21,659 nt of DNA, from positions 1 to 21,659 of the forward strand of contig DAOWJD010000009.1 of the NCBI GenBank assembly GCA_030640565.1, in the 5' to 3' direction. Both the position numbers and the translations under genes were made by a program. The DNA comes from Nanobdellota archaeon (GTDB lineage: Archaea > Nanobdellota > Nanobdellia > Pacearchaeales > GW2011-AR1). Of this stretch, positions 19,575 to 21,659 are shown piece after piece. The notes below the pieces were generated by a model, which saw only the letters and a list, made by a program, of their open reading frames with translations, made no database searches and had not been told where the DNA came from. How positions within the stretch are numbered: position 1 is the stretch's first letter; the number at the start of each line of letters is the position of its first letter.

Positions 19575-20035
19575 AAAAGAAAGAAAACTGGAAATTGCAG
19601 AACCGTCTGAAGAAATAAAAATATCTTATCTGCAAAAAGCAGAGAACTGCCTTAAATCAGCAAAGCTTCTGTTCCAAAATCAGCTTTATGAAAATTCAAC
19701 TTCTGAAGCTTATTACTGCATGTAATAATTCTCTGCTAGCTTTATTATTTAAAACAGGAATAAAATCAGAAAACCATTCAGCATCAATTATTATCTTGAA
19801 AAGCTTGTTTAATGAAGAAGCTCTTTGCAAAATTATTTCTTTTGCAAAAGAGGAGAGAATTGACAAGCAATACTATGTCGAATCACACCAAATAATCAAA
19901 GTAACAAAAGAATCCTGTAAAAATATGGTGCTGAAATCAGAAGATTTTTTAGTGAAAATGAAGCTACTGATAAGTAAATTAAGCAATGAGAAAATAAATT
20001 CTATAAGGAATTCATTTGAAAGTCTATTTTATTGA
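19543..20035 (+). pseudogene. HEPN toxin gene with a frameshift
   Basis: Frame 1 starts M-K-K-A-D-F-L-R-K-L and continues Y-L-Q-K-A-E-N-C-L-K-S-A-K-L-L-F...S-E-A-Y-Y-C-M, then hits TAA at 19723. The next frame (from 19688) continues N-N-S-L-L-A-L-L-F-K-T-G-I-K-S-E-N-H-S-A and later K-E-E-R-I-D-K-Q-Y-Y. Joined, these give a normal HEPN domain of about 163 aa; one missing base after GCATGTA would restore A-Y-Y-C-M-Y-N-N-S-L-L. The gene overlaps the MNT gene in the usual toxin position. It is either a genuine inactivation, which would leave MNT without a toxin, or an assembly/sequencing error. R-x4-6-H is not evident in the visible parts. Confidence 0.8.
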
Positions 20036-20057
20036 CAACACAAATTCAATAACTATT

Positions 20058-20091
20058 CCAAACCACCAATCCCCCTGCATCATCCCGTAGG
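20058..20091 (+). repeat. Family 2 dispersed repeat, copy 2
   Basis: CCAAACCACCAATCCCCC then TGCATCATCCCGTAGG. It is followed by AAAAAAGCAAAGCTTAAATA, i.e. an A-rich box and TATA-like GCTTAAATA (20103-20111). Confidence 0.8.
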
Positions 20092-20140
20092 AAAAAAGCA
20101 AAGCTTAAATACCCCTGCTACTTATAATAATTATCAAATC

Positions 20141-20168
20141 CCCGGTATGGCCTTTGGGTAATGCCGGG
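20141..20168. promoter_or_regulatory. Strong hairpin upstream of the NYN gene promoter
   Basis: CCCGGTAT (20141-20148) pairs with ATGCCGGG (20161-20168): 8 bp with one G-T, loop GGCCTTTGGGTA. It lies downstream of one TATA-like box (20103-20111) and upstream of a second (TTTTATAAAG, 20174-20183), so it may be in a leader, act as a terminator of a short transcript, or be an operator. Confidence 0.5.
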
Positions 20169-20173
20169 AGTAC

Positions 20174-20183
20174 TTTTATAAAG
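20174..20183 (+). promoter_or_regulatory. TATA box of the NYN gene
   Basis: TTTTATAAAG is centred about 25 bp before the ATG at 20204, indicating a leaderless transcript and favouring that start over the GTG at 20201 and the TTG at 20198. Confidence 0.55.
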
Positions 20184-20203
20184 TTTATTTTAATTCTTTG
20201 GTG

Positions 20204-20737
20204 ATGGGAAAGAGATACTCTATTATTTTTATTGACGGAAATAACTGGTATCATAATTGTAAAAGTATAATTAAACCTGGAAAAATAGATTTGAAAAAAC
20301 TTTCAAAATTTATCTGCGAACATTTTAATTTAAGTTTAAAAGAAATAAGATACTATAATTCAATTCCAGACATATCAGATGGAAAAGAGGTTTATTATAA
20401 CCATGTAAAGTTTTTGGAGGAATTAAAAAAACAAGGGATAATTGTAAAAACAAGAAAACTTAAAAAAATAGCCAAGGAAAATATATCTACTGAAAAAGGG
20501 GTTGATGTTTTAATTAGTGCGGATATGATTAAAAAATCTCTTGTAGATAAGGATTGTGAAGTTTGTATCCTAATCTCAGGAGATTCTGATTTTATTCCTG
20601 TCATGGAGATTATAAAAAATGCAAAGAGAGAAGCTATCACCTCTTGTGTCATTCAAGGCTATGCCAGAGAATTACTACAGGGAAAATTTAGATATTTAAT
20701 TTTAAAGAAAGAAGATTTAGAAAATTGTTTGAAATAA
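20204..20737 (+). CDS. NYN-domain (LabA/DUF88-type PIN-like) ribonuclease
   Basis: A 177-aa protein. I-I-F-I-D11-G-N13-N-W (motif 1), K98-G-V-D101-V-L-I-S-A-D107-M (motif 2) and L-I-S-G-D127-S-D129-F (motif 3) supply the acidic cluster that binds metal in NYN nucleases, with an alpha/beta Rossmann-like PIN fold throughout. Members cut RNA, some in toxin-antitoxin or defence settings. Length is about normal (150-200 aa). It is transcribed alone from a TATA box 25 bp upstream, with a hairpin and a family 2 repeat before it. No obvious antitoxin gene follows. Confidence 0.88.
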   Translation: MGKRYSIIFIDGNNWYHNCKSIIKPGKIDLKKLSKFICEHFNLSLKEIRYYNSIPDISDGKEVYYNHVKFLEELKKQGIIVKTRKLKKIAKENISTEKGVDVLISADMIKKSLVDKDCEVCILISGDSDFIPVMEIIKNAKREAITSCVIQGYARELLQGKFRYLILKKEDLENCLK

Positions 20738-20816
20738 TTCCTTCTTCAACATTAAAGCAAGATTTTAAGATTGTCGTCTCGGGATATGTTTTTGTAATTA
20801 CTATGGATTGATTAAA

Positions 20817-20831
20817 ATATGAAATTCATAT
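20817..20831. other. Palindrome in the convergent 3' region
   Basis: ATATGAA-A-TTCATAT lies between the stop codons of the convergent NYN (20737) and DUF2283 (20856) genes. It may be a processing or termination signal; no other content is seen in this 118-bp gap. Confidence 0.3.
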
Positions 20832-20855
20832 CAAAACCATCTCTTTAGATAAAAC

Positions 20856-21212
20856 TTATTGAGAACTTGCAATTAAAGGGCTTGTATATTCAGCTTTTCT
20901 TAATGGGGGCAGTTGAACTCTTATTTTCTCTCCATCTTTTTCAAATACAAGAACAATAAACCAATTATTTCTATAATTCTCATGTTCTATTAAAACTTTA
21001 TCAACAGATTCTAATAACGATTTTGTGATAATTTTATTCAAAGCAGAAAAGAATTCACTTGCATAAAATACTTCTAATCCAACAATACTTCTATCCTTGT
21101 CAATATCTATATTTAAGAATTCAGAGAATTCAATTGTTTCACTGGGTTTATGTTCATCATCATAAATAGTGAATATATCATCTTCTTCATTATAGTGTAT
21201 TTTTATTCCCAT
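20856..21212 (-). CDS. DUF2283-family protein
   Basis: A 118-aa protein. Residues 1-55 fit DUF2283: I-K-I-H-Y-N-E-E-D-D-I-F-T-I-Y-D-D...I-D-I-D-K-D-R-S-I-V-G-L-E-V-F-Y-A-S-E-F, a small beta/alpha fold often found beside DUF4258/RelE-like toxins and considered an antitoxin candidate. The longer C-terminal half (E-H-E-N-Y-R-N-N-W-F-I-V-L-V-F-E-K-D-G-E-K-I-R-V-Q-L-P-P-L) is not part of the usual short family member. No partner toxin gene is adjacent; it diverges from the RelBE-type pair. Upstream repeats ACTTTTAATACTTTTAAT may hold the promoter. Confidence 0.65.
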   Translation of the reverse strand: MGIKIHYNEEDDIFTIYDDEHKPSETIEFSEFLNIDIDKDRSIVGLEVFYASEFFSALNKIITKSLLESVDKVLIEHENYRNNWFIVLVFEKDGEKIRVQLPPLRKAEYTSPLIASSQ

Positions 21213-21306
21213 AGCTATTGTAATACTTTTAGACTTTTAATACTTTTAATTCCTCTAAATAATTTTTAGCCATAAAATGATATAATTAACATGATTTTAT
21301 ATCTTT

Positions 21307-21333
21307 CCACAAACCCCCTGCATCATCCCCAAG
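21307..21333 (+). repeat. Family 2 dispersed repeat, copy 3
   Basis: CCACAAACCCCCTGCATCAT then CCCCAAG shares the 16-bp core CCCCCTGCATCATCCC (21314-21329) with the other copies, followed again by an A-rich stretch and AATATTTAAA. Confidence 0.75.
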
Positions 21334-21353
21334 AAACAAAAAATATTTAAACT

Positions 21354-21389
21354 ATAAATTCTATAAAATTTATAATAACTATAGAAATT
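21354..21389. promoter_or_regulatory. Inverted-repeat operator and TATA of the antitoxin gene
   Basis: TTCTATA (21359-21365) and TATAGAA (21380-21386) bracket AATTTATAAT (21367-21376), the TATA box 25 bp before the ATG at 21395. A second inverted pair, ATAAATT/AATTTAT (21354-21373), overlaps. This is typical of autoregulated toxin-antitoxin promoters. Confidence 0.55.
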
Positions 21390-21394
21390 ATAAA

Positions 21395-21601
21395 ATGGAA
21401 AATACAACAATCGCAATAAGAAAGGATCTTAAGGAAAAAATAATGGAATTTGGAACTAAAAAAGAGACTTACTCAGACGTAATTGAAAGACTGTTAAAAA
21501 GCGCAGAGCAAAGATTATTACATGACATTCTTATGTCAGATGAAGGATGCATAACAATTGAGGAAGCTATTGAAGAAGCAGAAAAAAAATGGCCGAGGTA
21601 A
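21395..21601 (+). CDS. Ribbon-helix-helix-type antitoxin (VapB/RelB-like)
   Basis: A 68-aa protein. T-T-I-A-I-R-K-D-L-K-E-K-I-M-E-F-G-T-K-K-E-T-Y-S-D-V-I-E-R-L-L-K is the archaeal antitoxin N-terminal motif (beta strand plus two helices binding DNA). The acidic C-terminal part (S-D-E-G-C-I-T-I-E-E-A-I-E-E-A-E-K-K-W-P-R) probably wraps the toxin. The toxin start codon lies inside this gene's end, and the operator in front suggests autoregulation. Confidence 0.75.
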   Translation: MENTTIAIRKDLKEKIMEFGTKKETYSDVIERLLKSAEQRLLHDILMSDEGCITIEEAIEEAEKKWPR

Positions 21602-21659
21602 TAATTACTGAAAGCCTTAAGGACGAGATTCTAAAAAAATTCAAAGAAGAGTCTAAAAA
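21589..21659 (+). CDS. RelE-like toxin, 5' end only (cut by window end)
   Basis: The frame M-A-E-V-I-I-T-E-S-L-K-D-E-I-L-K-K-F-K-E-E-S-K continues past the window. It overlaps the antitoxin by 13 bp, as in type II pairs, and the start resembles archaeal RelE/ParE toxins (M-x-x-V-I-x-T-x-S-L-x-x-E-I). With only 23 residues visible, the family assignment rests mainly on position. Confidence 0.6.
   Translation, partial: MAEVIITESLKDEILKKFKEESK

Noticed and set aside
19715..19735. Programmed frameshift in the HEPN gene
   Set aside because: No clear slippery heptamer or downstream structure is visible; a simple one-base loss or sequencing error is more likely.
20395..20652. Minus-strand frame inside the NYN gene
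   Set aside because: It is a shadow of the NYN catalytic motifs.
1..21659. tRNA, rRNA or other standard RNA genes
   Set aside because: No cloverleaf with GGTTC/CCA-type arms and no rRNA-like blocks were seen on either strand by reading; a covariance search would be decisive.

Overview
The window reads as AT-rich archaeal DNA. Most genes have a TATA-like box (TTTATAAA, TTTAAATA, TATAAAA) about 25 bp before the start codon and no consistent Shine-Dalgarno, which suggests leaderless mRNAs. The regulators are archaeal types: two TrmB, a double Lrp/AsnC, a bacterio-opsin-activator HTH protein, AbrB, and DUF2080. A small-genome DPANN-like archaeon (Pacearchaeota/Woesearchaeota type) would fit, but no rRNA or marker gene confirms this.

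Layout. 1-5.2 kb: tail of a DDE transposase, a sodium:solute symporter, then a minus-strand isoprenoid block (divergent polyprenyl synthetase, type 1 IPP isomerase) next to an HTH_10 regulator. The regulator gene and the synthetase promoter share a 14-bp near-palindrome. A small EF-loop membrane protein and a TrmB regulator follow, divergently transcribed.

5263-10306: a complete 5044-bp transposon. It has 22-bp terminal inverted repeats (19/22 identical; outer 12 bp perfect) and a perfect 9-bp target duplication, TTGGTGACC. It carries a SWIM + zinc-ribbon + IS6-like DDE transposase followed by two unknown genes, a 42-aa ribbon-helix-helix protein with surrounding repeats, a TasA/SipW-like secreted protein, a winged-helix protein, DUF2080 with a transposase-like fragment, an unknown two-gene operon and a 46-aa Cys-rich protein.

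10.3-15 kb: calcium-loop membrane protein, Lrp-type and TrmB regulators, a small membrane protein, and a fusion of a CCA-adding/poly(A)-polymerase-like head to a SAM methyltransferase. 14.9-21.7 kb: a defence/toxin-antitoxin-like island with AbrB + membrane Ig-like protein, a methyltransferase / membrane coiled-coil / HEPN cassette, an MNT-HEPN pair with a frameshifted HEPN, a NYN nuclease, DUF2283, and a RelBE-type pair cut by the window end.

Two dispersed repeat families run through the window. Family 1 (core CAGAAAGGGTATTTAAGGG followed by TTTTGG, 7 copies, all + oriented) lies mostly at gene 3' ends and is G-rich enough to suggest quadruplexes. Family 2 (core CCCCCTGCATCATCCC, 3 copies) lies upstream of three toxin-antitoxin/nuclease modules.
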